Shown here: piece by piece, positions 17,480 through 25,139 of the stretch
Position numbering within the stretch: position 1 is the first letter of the stretch
Layout: each line of letters begins with the position of its first letter
Notes under the pieces: generated by a model
What the model saw: only the letters and a program-made list of their open reading frames with translations
Database searches by the model: none
What the model was told of the DNA's origin: nothing
From: Clostridia bacterium
GTDB taxonomy: Bacteria; Bacillota; Clostridia; Lachnospirales; Lachnospiraceae
Assembly: GCA_003249225.1 (NCBI GenBank)
Contig: QKJQ01000015.1
Span: forward strand, 1 to 64,000
Reading direction: 5' to 3'
Length of the DNA stretch: 64,000 nucleotides
Position numbers and translations under genes: made by a program

Positions 17480-18181
17480 TTATATATCCATAATCAGTGC
17501 AGGTTTGAATTTCAAATAATCTGCCGACACCAGCTTATATTCAATCCCGTTTACTACACCATGAAAGCTTTCGAGATAACCGAATTCTCCGTGGCTGTGG
17601 GAGTAGATCAGCTTGCTGGCACCATACGCCTCGGCCATCCTGGTAAACGGACTTTCCATCTCACCAATGGTCGTTGGCGGATAATGCAGGAAGATAATGA
17701 ACTTTTGAAAGCCGGCTGCCTTTGCCGCCTCAAGAGATATTTGCAGTCGGCTTACCTCGCGGTCTCTGATTTTGTAAAAATGTTCTTCGCTGTCTTTCCA
17801 CTCGTAACAGTAGCCTTTTGTTCCGACCAGCGCATATTCGCCATATGGATAGAAATTATTCTGCAGGAAGAACATTCTGTCTTTGTACATTTCGTTAAGA
17901 CGTTCCGTCTTCTTTGCTTCCCAGAACATATCGTGATTTCCGCGCAACAGTACCTTCTTCCCCGGAAGCGCTTCAATGAAAGCAAGATCGCTCTCGCTTT
18001 CACTTAAATTCCTGCCCCAGGAGTGATCTCCAGGTATCACGAACGTGTCTTCTTCGCTGATTCTCCTCCGGCAATATTTTTCAATTTTCTTCACATGGTT
18101 TTTCCACACACTGCCAAACACATCCATGGGTTTATCCACGGAAAATGACAGATGAAAATCGCCCATTGCATACAGTGCCAT
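17480..18181 (-). CDS. Calcineurin-like metallophosphoesterase
   Basis: This 233-residue cytoplasmic phosphoesterase has the full di-metal site: GDFHL (residues 7-11), GDHSWG, GNHD, LHYPP and the final HSHG. The substrate is unknown; relatives act on phosphodiesters and nucleotides. The start ATG 18181 is preceded by GGAG. The GDHSWG block, with several Trp residues around it, is typical of a Bacillota subgroup of serine/threonine-phosphatase-like proteins. The gene stands alone, separated from the next minus-strand gene by a heptamer repeat tract. Confidence 0.88.
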   Translation of the reverse strand: MALYAMGDFHLSFSVDKPMDVFGSVWKNHVKKIEKYCRRRISEEDTFVIPGDHSWGRNLSESESDLAFIEALPGKKVLLRGNHDMFWEAKKTERLNEMYKDRMFFLQNNFYPYGEYALVGTKGYCYEWKDSEEHFYKIRDREVSRLQISLEAAKAAGFQKFIIFLHYPPTTIGEMESPFTRMAEAYGASKLIYSHSHGEFGYLESFHGVVNGIEYKLVSADYLKFKPALIMDI

Positions 18182-18223
18182 ACGAAACTCCAGATTGAAT
18201 GGTTGGTGGCAGACATACCGTTG

Positions 18224-18298
18224 GTTATCTGGTTATCCTGTTATCTCGTTATCTTGTTATCTGTTATCTGTTATCTGTTATCTGTTATCTGTTATCTC
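18224..18298. repeat. GTTATCT heptamer repeat tract
   Basis: About ten units of GTTATCT, some with an extra G, C or T between them, are packed into 75 bases. The last five are exact 7-base copies. The tract lies upstream of the phosphoesterase gene start at 18181 and could vary in copy number by slippage. Confidence 0.85.
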
Positions 18299-18394
18299 CA
18301 TTATATCACGCTTAGCGCTTCCTGCCATCTGGTAAAAATAAACCACCTAACTATTTCACTTCTTTTCCCGAATCAAAAGCGACAGTACCAGAGG

Positions 18395-18865
18395 TCATGC
18401 TTCACTGCTGTTCTTTTCATTCTCCATACATTTTCGTATCATTTTTTCAAAGGATTCCTCAAATCGGTCATCATCTTCCCGTGTCCTTTTTGACGGTCCT
18501 TTCAAGTGGTGCTTTGCTTTAGCACGCCTTGCTTCTTTTGTAATATGCCTCTCCATCAGCAGCTGATCAATGTTCTCGTTCGTATACCATCTGCCGGACT
18601 GATGAATTGAACAGGCTCCTTTTCCAAGCGCCATCGCCGCAACACCATAATCCTGTGTAACAACAACGTCTCCCTTTTTGCACAGATTGACAAGGGCAAA
18701 ATCAACCGCATCCGCACCTGCATCAATTACTTTCACTTCGCTGTACTCCGACGAAAGAATGTGATTGGTATCACAGAGCAGACATACCGACAGTGCATAT
18801 CTTTTCGCTGTATTTTCAATGATCTTCACGACCGGACATGCATCCGCATCGACATAAATCTTCAT
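18395..18865 (-). CDS. YaiI/YqxD (UPF0178) family protein
   Basis: This 156-residue protein belongs to the DUF188/UPF0178 family, a PIN-like fold of unclear function. The N-terminus KIYVDADACPVVKIIENTA and the block VVTQDYGVAAMALGKGA are hallmark segments with the conserved acidic residues expected of a metal-dependent nuclease fold, though activity is not established. A basic C-terminus (ARRAKAKHHLKGPSKRTRED) could bind nucleic acid. It starts nine bases after the stop of the acetyltransferase at 18874 with AGGTGAG, so the two are co-transcribed. Confidence 0.9.
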   Translation of the reverse strand: MKIYVDADACPVVKIIENTAKRYALSVCLLCDTNHILSSEYSEVKVIDAGADAVDFALVNLCKKGDVVVTQDYGVAAMALGKGACSIHQSGRWYTNENIDQLLMERHITKEARRAKAKHHLKGPSKRTREDDDRFEESFEKMIRKCMENEKNSSEA

Positions 18866-18873
18866 AACTCACC

Positions 18874-19383
18874 TCATTCCTGTTCTAAGAGCGTCTGCAT
18901 GATGATAATGTCATAAAGCTCTGTTTTTGATGTCACACCGGTCCTTATGAATTTATTTTTCGTCCAGAAGTGTTCACTTTGCGGATTTCCTTTTGCAAAT
19001 CCAAGTCTTACTTTTGTATAGCCTTCTCCCTTTATCCAGCGTTTCACTTCGTCAATAATCATACTGCCTGTGTTTTGTCCCTGAAATCCCTTGTTCATCA
19101 TAAAGAACCCTATAAAGCAGGTTTCTTCGTCCGGATACTTTAGAATCAGATCCAATACTGCGACCAGCGTATTATCCTCCCAGAAGCCAACATAATATTT
19201 ATCCTGATATGTCTTCCCCTTCGGCAGTGCGGCCAGATCATCCTGAATGCTTTTTATGGTCACCATCGGCGGACAATACTGATAATACATGGGATTCTCC
19301 AAACACAGCGCATATACCTTTCCGATATCAGCAGCCTCCACTTTTCTCACATTGTATTTTGTTGATAATTTCTTAATGTCCAT
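18874..19383 (-). CDS. GNAT-family N-acetyltransferase
   Basis: A 169-residue single-domain acetyltransferase. The order of strands is standard: NTLVAVLDLILKYP, then FIGFFMMNKGFQGQNTGSMI, where GFQGQNTGS is the acetyl-CoA pyrophosphate loop, then VRLGFAKGNPQSEHFWTKNK. The acceptor is unknown. It begins MDIKKLSTKYNVR behind GGAGAG. It precedes the UPF0178 gene by nine bases. Confidence 0.88.
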   Translation of the reverse strand: MDIKKLSTKYNVRKVEAADIGKVYALCLENPMYYQYCPPMVTIKSIQDDLAALPKGKTYQDKYYVGFWEDNTLVAVLDLILKYPDEETCFIGFFMMNKGFQGQNTGSMIIDEVKRWIKGEGYTKVRLGFAKGNPQSEHFWTKNKFIRTGVTSKTELYDIIIMQTLLEQE

Positions 19384-19473
19384 CTCTTACTCTCCACATT
19401 CCCTCTGACTCACGCGTACAAATACACTATTTCTTGCATTTACTCGCTGTTTTCGTTACACTTTTCTTTACAC

Positions 19474-20025
19474 TTACTTACTTTTCGAATACCGCATACC
19501 TTCACGCTCCATAATGCCTTCCGATATCATATCACGCCGTATCGTGCAAAAATCAGCATGAAATCTTTCTATGATCTCATTTACTTCCTTTTCTTCATAA
19601 ACACGGTCTGCTTCAAATGATTTTGCTATCTCTTCCAAACAGATCCGTTCCTTTTTTCGCTGCGCGGGAATGGATTTTAACCTTCCGTATTCAAAAAATG
19701 ACATAAGAACTTTTTTACGGTATGCTTCTTCTCTTTGCTTTTGTTCTCTTGCTTCGTCCGACTCTTCCTTTATGATATCAATAATATTCGTCATAAAGAT
19801 CTCCTGGCGTAAAGAATACATCGTATAATACTGATCCTTGTACGAGGTGACAGCTCCTGCATCCTCCAGTTTTTTCATGTGAAAGGAAATGGTTGCTGCT
19901 GTAAGTCCCAGTCTTTCCGCCAGTCTTTCTGCATACATATCTTCCTGCACGAGATTTTTCAGGATCTGAAGCCTTGACTTATCGGCAAGACACTTGAATA
20001 ATCTGATTGCTTCCGCTTCTATCAT
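19474..20025 (-). CDS. ArsR-family repressor with DUF2087 domain
   Basis: This 183-residue regulator has an N-terminal ArsR winged helix (LFKCLADKSRLQILKNLVQE, then LTAATISFHMKKLEDAG) and a C-terminal DUF2087 region beginning GRLKSIPAQRKKE, common in Bacillota one-component regulators. It has no visible CxC metal site, so the inducer need not be a metal. The start overlaps the upstream gene by 47 bases, so expression is coupled. The promoter at 20549-20578 is flanked by repeated ATCTAATT sites, which suggests autorepression. Confidence 0.88.
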   Translation of the reverse strand: MIEAEAIRLFKCLADKSRLQILKNLVQEDMYAERLAERLGLTAATISFHMKKLEDAGAVTSYKDQYYTMYSLRQEIFMTNIIDIIKEESDEAREQKQREEAYRKKVLMSFFEYGRLKSIPAQRKKERICLEEIAKSFEADRVYEEKEVNEIIERFHADFCTIRRDMISEGIMEREGMRYSKSK

Positions 20026-20362
20026 ATCCTACCTCCCGCAGCTTCTGATTGATCTCCTGTATGGTACAGAGCTTTACCTCTTCGATTACTTTCTTTTCAA
20101 TGTCATCATGTTCTTCTGCCATCTGCAACGAAAGCTCCCAGTTCCCGGCCAGCTTATCTGTCTTTTCAAGATAAGCATCTGTTACATTCTCAGGTGATTC
20201 TTTCTTTGCTGTCACTTCATAAAGAGTACGTGCTATTCCAAAAATATTGCTTCGAATCCTAACAAGATTTGATTCATCTTTTCGATCCGCAGCTATAAGT
20301 TCCTGCTCTTCTTTTTGTAAATCTTCCATGCTGCTATCAATATATTCTATAAAATCTTTCAA
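19979..20362 (-). CDS. Small helical protein upstream of ArsR, unknown function
   Basis: A 127-residue, highly charged, probably all-helical protein with no family I can name. It starts at TTG 20362 behind GGAAAGAGGG, both supplied by the leader repeat. The longer frame to 20440 reads through the repeat and is rejected. It overlaps the ArsR start by 47 bases in another frame, so the two are likely translated together and may act together. The sequence is rich in Glu/Lys (MEDLQKEEQELIAADRKDES), with no membrane segment. Confidence 0.65.
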   Translation of the reverse strand: MKDFIEYIDSSMEDLQKEEQELIAADRKDESNLVRIRSNIFGIARTLYEVTAKKESPENVTDAYLEKTDKLAGNWELSLQMAEEHDDIEKKVIEEVKLCTIQEINQKLREVGYDRSGSNQIIQVSCR

Positions 20363-20515
20363 AATACCCTCTTTCCTGCGCATGTTTTCAGCGCATCTCA
20401 AGTTTGAACGAGCGGTTTCGGGCGAGGCGCAAACTTGCAATTTGAAAGTGCTCTTCTTTCAAAATACCCTCTTTCCTGCGCATGTTTCCAGCGCATCTCA
20501 AGTTTGAACGAGCAA
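20363..20515 (-). repeat. Leader element, one full and one partial copy, 100-bp period
   Basis: Segment 20361-20400 recurs at 20461-20500 with one or two changes. On the gene strand the full copy shows hairpin A (TTGAAAG...CTTTCAA), hairpin B (CAAGTTTG...CAAACTTG) and hairpin C (TGCGC...GCGCA), then GGAAAGAGGG and TTG. The upstream, partial copy carries its own ribosome site and a TTG that opens a 23-codon frame ending in TGA at hairpin C. Related to 5184-5389 and 45504-45625. Confidence 0.85.
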
Positions 20516-20517
20516 TT

Positions 20518-20603
20518 TATTTTGATGTTTATCTAATTAGATGAGTTTACTATATCATACCATGGTTTCCTTTGTCAATATCTATTTTGATGTTCATCTA
20601 ATT
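20518..20603 (-). promoter_or_regulatory. ArsR operon promoter bracketed by repeated operators
   Basis: On the minus strand TTGACA (20578-20573) and TATAGT (20554-20549) are 18 bases apart. A 21-base direct repeat (TATTTTGATG..ATCTAATT) flanks the promoter: copy 20518-20538 just downstream of the -10 and copy 20583-20603 just upstream of the -35, with one mismatch. The first copy includes the palindrome ATCTAATTAGAT at 20531-20542. This fits ArsR-type binding on both sides of a repressed promoter. Confidence 0.7.
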
Positions 20604-20644
20604 GATTTTGTGAGAGATTCCCCGCTGTACATATTATCCATACG

Positions 20645-20653
20645 TGTTATAAT
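20645..20653 (+). promoter_or_regulatory. Extended -10 element for the phosphotransferase gene
   Basis: TGTTATAAT is an extended -10 (TGn plus TATAAT), 30 bases before the APH gene start at 20683. The -35 (near CTGTAC at 20625) is poor, which is acceptable for extended -10 promoters. Confidence 0.5.
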
Positions 20654-20682
20654 TAGTTATTGCAAAAGCGGAGGGAACACCT

Positions 20683-21492
20683 ATGATCCAGAAGGAAGAA
20701 CATGAATTGCACAATTTACCGATAGAATTAACAGAAATACTGCATGGTTACCAATCTATAAAAGACAGCATCGGCTGCTCATCGGCCCGAGTGTATAAAT
20801 TCCAAAAAGATGGCCACGCCTTATTTTTAAAGATCGATACTATAAATGAAGAAATGCGTCGCGAATATGAAATCATTCAATGGCTGCACAAAAAACTTCC
20901 GGTTCCCGAAATAAAGCATTTCTCAGAGAGAGACGGACTGGTCTACTTCCTCACAGAAGAAGTAAAAGGACATATGACCTGCACATGTCCCGCCGACGAA
21001 TTAGAAAAACCCTATGAGCAAACGGTATGTCTGCTGGCCGATGGATTGTTACTGCTCCAAGCTGTAGACATAGCGGACTGTCCCTTTCAAAATACGCTGG
21101 ATCAAAAACTATCGAAAGCACTTTATAACATAACGCATGGCCTTGTTGACCAAAATGACTGGGAAGCAGAGAATTCTTTTAAAACACCGATGGATCTATA
21201 CCAATATCTTCTTATGAACAGACCCATGGAAGAACTTTATTTCACGCATGGCGACTACTGTCTCCCCAATGTGTTTGTGGATGGTAAGAGTATCACCGGC
21301 TTCATCGACCTTGGCCGTGCCGGAATCGCAGATAAATGGCAGGACATCGCTTTGTGCGTACGCTCCCTGCGCTATAATCTGAGAAAAGAAGAAAAAAGAG
21401 AAGAATACATCAATCTTCTCTTTAAACACCTGAAAATCAGTCCCGACTGGAAAAAAATCGAGTATTATATTCTGCTGGATGAGCTCTTCTGA
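20683..21492 (+). CDS. APH(3')-family aminoglycoside O-phosphotransferase homologue
   Basis: This 269-residue kinase-like enzyme matches the APH(3') family along its whole length. Visible sites are the ATP lysine in FLKID, Glu in REYEII, the catalytic loop HGDYCLPNVF, the metal site FIDLGRAGIADKWQDIALC and the C-terminus YYILLDELF, which is characteristic of APH(3') enzymes including IIIa. All catalytic residues are present, so it could phosphorylate aminoglycosides, but substrate range cannot be read from sequence. SD GGAGGG precedes ATG. No mobile-element genes are adjacent. It ends in a 28-bp convergent overlap with the EamA gene. Confidence 0.88.
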   Translation: MIQKEEHELHNLPIELTEILHGYQSIKDSIGCSSARVYKFQKDGHALFLKIDTINEEMRREYEIIQWLHKKLPVPEIKHFSERDGLVYFLTEEVKGHMTCTCPADELEKPYEQTVCLLADGLLLLQAVDIADCPFQNTLDQKLSKALYNITHGLVDQNDWEAENSFKTPMDLYQYLLMNRPMEELYFTHGDYCLPNVFVDGKSITGFIDLGRAGIADKWQDIALCVRSLRYNLRKEEKREEYINLLFKHLKISPDWKKIEYYILLDELF

Positions 21493-22427
21493 CTGACTTC
21501 CGATTTTCTTTTCGAGGAGATGAACAGACCTAGTAACGTCAATGCGCTACCAAGAATAAGCATTGGCGTTATTTTTTCGTGTAAGATAATGACCGATGTA
21601 ACAATCGTCACCACCGGAACCATATAGATATAAACACTCGTTTTTACCGCTCCCAAAAGTCGGACCGCAGAATTCCAGGTCACAAAGCAGGCTGCGGATG
21701 CTCCTAAACCAAGGAACAACAGGTTAAAGATAACAACCGGTTTTAAAAATATTTCAGGTGACCAGGTATGCTTACTAAATGCCCAGACCGGAAGCACGAA
21801 CAGGATTCCATAAAAGAAGACCCGTCTGGTCGTTAGGATGGTAGAATGCCCAAAGCTGCTGATTTTCTTTGTAATAACAGAATAGCAGGCCCATACGAAA
21901 GCTGCCAGTAAAGCAAGAAATTCACCAATTGGATGAATCTCAATACTGCTTCCCTGAAAGCTGATCAGAACAATTCCTGACATGGCGATTAGGAAGCCAA
22001 TGAAAAAGGACAGACCTGTCTTTTCTTTGTCTTTTAGAACAAGCAGGGAAACCAGTGCTGTAAAAAAAGGCGCCGCTGATATAATTACACCGACATTGGA
22101 AGCCATCGTAAAGGTCAGTGCTATGTTCTCAAAAAGATAGTAAAGACAGATGCCGAACAGTCCGGCAAGGGCAAAATGTATTTCCTGTTTCAGGGTCGTT
22201 CCTTTTAATCGTTTGGGCGCAATAAGCAGTAAGGCCAAAAATCCCAGCACAAAACGAAATAACAGGATTTCCACCGGCTGAAGTTCTACCAGCAGCAATT
22301 TTGTTGATATAAAAGTGGTTCCCCATAATACTATGGTCAGTGCAGCTGCAAGGTGTCCCTTGACCATGGTCGTTTTTCCTGTTGTTATCCCCTTCATTTC
22401 TGCTGATCTTATTGTCGTATTTTTCAT
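21465..22427 (-). CDS. EamA/DMT-superfamily transporter
   Basis: A 320-residue membrane protein with ten predicted spans in two EamA repeats, beginning AALTIVLWGTTFISTKLLL and with the second repeat near EFLALLAAFVWACYSVITKK. Such proteins export metabolites such as amino acids, but the substrate is unknown. Its ATG overlaps the AraC stop by four bases (ATGA), so the regulator and exporter are one operon and the regulator probably senses the exported compound. The 3' end overlaps the convergent APH gene. Confidence 0.9.
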   Translation of the reverse strand: MKNTTIRSAEMKGITTGKTTMVKGHLAAALTIVLWGTTFISTKLLLVELQPVEILLFRFVLGFLALLLIAPKRLKGTTLKQEIHFALAGLFGICLYYLFENIALTFTMASNVGVIISAAPFFTALVSLLVLKDKEKTGLSFFIGFLIAMSGIVLISFQGSSIEIHPIGEFLALLAAFVWACYSVITKKISSFGHSTILTTRRVFFYGILFVLPVWAFSKHTWSPEIFLKPVVIFNLLFLGLGASAACFVTWNSAVRLLGAVKTSVYIYMVPVVTIVTSVIILHEKITPMLILGSALTLLGLFISSKRKSEVSQKSSSSRI

Positions 22428-23260
22428 TTTATGGTTCCTGCCTGTTCTTTTTTAATAAAAATATCACGGTATACTGCGGGTGACAGACCAATGAAGCTGC
22501 TGAAATAATTCGTGAAATGACTTTGGTCTGAAAAACCGGTCTGCAGTGCCGCATCGATTGGCATCACCCCTTGTGCCAGCAGCTGCTTCGCTTTGTTAAT
22601 TCTTATGTTCACCAAATAACGATAGGGCGTAACTCCCTTTGTCTTTGTAAAGGCGCGCAGCAGGGTTGATTTGCTTAAGGACGCCCACTCACAGATCTCC
22701 TCTAAAAGGATTCGTTCTTTATAATGCTCTTCCATGAACGCACAGGCTTTTTCAATCTCACTGCCACATTCCGGCAGATTAGTCTCAAAGGGCTGTCCAT
22801 ACTTTTGAATCAATACGGATAAAAAAAGGAGCAGATTTTCTTCTTTTTCAAATTCTTTTGATCCTTTCATGATCATATCATGAAACGCTCTCATGTAGCC
22901 CGCAGCTTCTTCATCCACTATGACATTTTCTGAAAATCCCGGCAGTACCCTCTTTCCTGTAACTTCTTCTGCCAATTGAATCATCACATCTTTGGTGATG
23001 TTCAGCCCCCTGTAATCAAAACATGTCTCCATGTTCTTTGTACAGGCATGATTATCCTCCGGCTGAAAGATCATGATATCACCTGCTTTAACAACATACT
23101 CACTCTTTCTGCAGAAAAGGCATCTTTCTCCCTCTTCGATCAAACCAAATACATAATGCTCATGAAAATGATTCGGAAATGGCTGCACTACACCCTTCAA
23201 ACGATAGGCTTCGATCTGCAGCTCGTCATCCGCAACAACAGTTTTCTCCACTTTATTCAT
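22424..23260 (-). CDS. AraC-family regulator with cupin-type N-terminal domain
   Basis: This 278-residue regulator has an N-terminal AraC-binding cupin (FPNHFHEHYVFGLIEEGERC, then VVKAGDIMIFQPEDNHAC) and a C-terminal double HTH (LLEEICEWASLSKSTLLRAF; PIDAALQTGFSDQSHFTNYF). It is translationally coupled to the EamA exporter downstream, a frequent pair where the regulator controls the exporter. The start follows a GGAGGAAA-like site. Confidence 0.92.
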   Translation of the reverse strand: MNKVEKTVVADDELQIEAYRLKGVVQPFPNHFHEHYVFGLIEEGERCLFCRKSEYVVKAGDIMIFQPEDNHACTKNMETCFDYRGLNITKDVMIQLAEEVTGKRVLPGFSENVIVDEEAAGYMRAFHDMIMKGSKEFEKEENLLLFLSVLIQKYGQPFETNLPECGSEIEKACAFMEEHYKERILLEEICEWASLSKSTLLRAFTKTKGVTPYRYLVNIRINKAKQLLAQGVMPIDAALQTGFSDQSHFTNYFSSFIGLSPAVYRDIFIKKEQAGTIK

Positions 23261-23442
23261 CGGAATTTCCTCCTTGCCCTGTCATTTTACAGGAAACACT
23301 TTCAAGAAGCTTGTAAGATATCTTCATTTTGTATGGCTATCTTCATCTGGTCAGAGACCGTGTAATTGTTTTACTTCATTTATTAGAGGCTGTATCACAG
23401 TTAACTTCATTTACATAATAGCAGCTTTATAATTCTTGCTCT

Positions 23443-24096
23443 TTACTCAAAAAGTATAAGTCCGCCTTTTTTCTGGAACCCTGTCTCCCATAGATCCTTC
23501 AGCGAAATACTGCGATGGCTTCCATAGGTAACCACTTTCACAAAAAAGCTTTCTCCCCGCTCTTCGTATCCGGTCAGCAAAAACCAATGCCACACATAAT
23601 CCCGCAAAGCAGGATTCTTGTGATGCAATACAAGACAGGGAATCAAAAAACCGGCATCGATCTGTTTGCGTACTGCATTTCTTGCTTCTTCATAAGATGC
23701 CTCCCCGGAAAGCTCACGTACCTTCCGGCTTGTATTCTTTTGTGAAGCAAAATAAGCCTCAATACCTTTCCGGTAGATCTCCAGGGTATTAATACCTTCG
23801 ATTCTGGGTTTCAGGAAAGGCTTCATCTTTCCAGTAAATTTGATATATTCCTTTTCATCGACTCTGTAATTTATCCTTTGAAGTTCCGCATCGCTATCGT
23901 TCTCATTAATAGACTTATTCGCTTCTATCTCATAGGGATACAATTCTTTATCGCCATTATAGATTGCAAAACATACACAGCTGTCACATGCTGTTACAGC
24001 AGCACAGCCGCCAAAATACATAACAAAATTCTTCAGCTTATTCTGATTTCCGCCATAGGAGCTCCCAACGGTAAAGTACGGCAGTTCTTTTTTCAT
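23443..24096 (-). CDS. C39-like cysteine-peptidase-fold protein, stand-alone
   Basis: A 217-residue protein with a papain/C39-like layout. The likely nucleophile is Cys31 in GGCAAVTACDSC, and a late His-containing segment, LRDYVWHWFLLTGYE, would supply the catalytic His. This C-A-A-V-T pattern is found in a family seen in Lachnospiraceae with no assigned function. There is no ABC transporter or bacteriocin gene next to it and no signal peptide. ATG 24096 follows GAGGTG; the longer frame to 24123 is unsupported. Peptidase activity is an inference. Confidence 0.6.
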   Translation of the reverse strand: MKKELPYFTVGSSYGGNQNKLKNFVMYFGGCAAVTACDSCVCFAIYNGDKELYPYEIEANKSINENDSDAELQRINYRVDEKEYIKFTGKMKPFLKPRIEGINTLEIYRKGIEAYFASQKNTSRKVRELSGEASYEEARNAVRKQIDAGFLIPCLVLHHKNPALRDYVWHWFLLTGYEERGESFFVKVVTYGSHRSISLKDLWETGFQKKGGLILFE

Positions 24097-24162
24097 AGGC
24101 ACCTCATTTCTGTCGGTTGACATAGTACAACACCTTTTAACAGTTGCATTGGAAATAAAGCT

Positions 24163-24191
24163 ATTATAGCCGCATAAGGATAAGATTACAA
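24163..24191 (-). promoter_or_regulatory. Promoter of the C39-like gene
   Basis: On the minus strand TTGTAA (24191-24186), a 17-base spacer and TATAAT (24168-24163) precede the gene start at 24096. Apart from this and the terminator at 24249-24283, the 24097-24434 gap shows nothing else I can name. Confidence 0.6.
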
Positions 24192-24248
24192 GAGAACAAA
24201 AAAGAATGCTGTTCCGTAAAGTTCTGAGAACTATCCTATAAAATAGAA

Positions 24249-24283
24249 AACAGCTCTGCAGTCTTATGACCTGCAGAACTGTT
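24249..24283. terminator. Terminator-like hairpin downstream of livF
   Basis: AACAG plus TCTGCAG pairs with CTGCAGA plus CTGTT, one mismatch, nine-base loop. On the minus strand TTTTCTATTTT follows. It lies about 150 bases past livF and probably ends the Liv operon. Confidence 0.6.
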
Positions 24284-24434
24284 CTGATAATAATTTTTTC
24301 TTGCTACGAACAAAATGGCACTGCTTATGGAACCTGTTCAGTGAGCAGTAAATTTTTCGTAAGCTGTATGTTTTCTGTATGCAGTATATGCCGAGCCTTC
24401 GTAAATCATGTCTTGATGCAATGTAATGAATATT

Positions 24435-25139
24435 TTACGCTCCAAGGTATGCTTTCTTTACATTCTCATCCTTTAACAGATCAGAAGCTTTGCCACTCAT
24501 GCTGATTGAACCAGTTTCCAAAACATAAGCACGATCCGCAATAGACAATGCCATCTTTGCATTCTGTTCAACGAGCAGAACAGTGATTCCATTTGCATGC
24601 AGAGTCTTAATGATTTTAAAGATTTCTTTTACCAGCAGCGGTGATAATCCCATGGATGGTTCATCCATCAGAACAATCTTCGGATTGCTCATAAGCGCAC
24701 GGCCGGTTGCAAGCATCTGCTGCTCTCCACCGGAAAGTGTGCCTGCAGACTGCCTGCGGCGCTCTAACAGTCGCGGAAAATATTCAAATACCATATCCAT
24801 GTTCTTTCGGATCACCGCTTTATCATTCAGTATGAAGGCTCCCATCTCAAGGTTCTCCTGAACTGTCATATCACGGAACACATGTCTTCCTTCCGGAACA
24901 TGAGCCATTCCCATAGAAATGATTGTATTATCTTTTGCTTTTCGCAGGTCTTTGCCATTGTATTCAATGATTCCGGACTGTGCTTCCTTTAAATGTGTAA
25001 TCGTATGCAGTGTTGTTGTCTTTCCCGCTCCATTTGCGCCGATTAAGGATACAACTTCTCCGTCATTTACCGTAAGACTTATATCATGAAGTGCATGAAT
25101 GGCACCATAAAATACGTTCAATCCTTCTACTCGTAACAT
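24435..25139 (-). CDS. livF: Branched-chain amino acid ABC transporter ATPase LivF
   Basis: This 234-residue cytoplasmic ATPase is one of two driving the Liv importer. Walker A is GANGAGKTT, signature LSGGEQQMLATGRAL, Walker B IVLMDEPSMGLSP and the switch His is replaced by Gln in LLVEQNAKMAL, as is normal for LivF. Its ATG overlaps the livG stop. It is last of five operon genes (binding protein, livH, livM, livG, livF). Confidence 0.95.
   Translation of the reverse strand: MLRVEGLNVFYGAIHALHDISLTVNDGEVVSLIGANGAGKTTTLHTITHLKEAQSGIIEYNGKDLRKAKDNTIISMGMAHVPEGRHVFRDMTVQENLEMGAFILNDKAVIRKNMDMVFEYFPRLLERRRQSAGTLSGGEQQMLATGRALMSNPKIVLMDEPSMGLSPLLVKEIFKIIKTLHANGITVLLVEQNAKMALSIADRAYVLETGSISMSGKASDLLKDENVKKAYLGA

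Noticed and set aside
20363..20440. Extension of the small helical protein into the leader repeat
   Set aside because: The sequence is the repeat element; the ribosome site and TTG at 20362 give a normal start.
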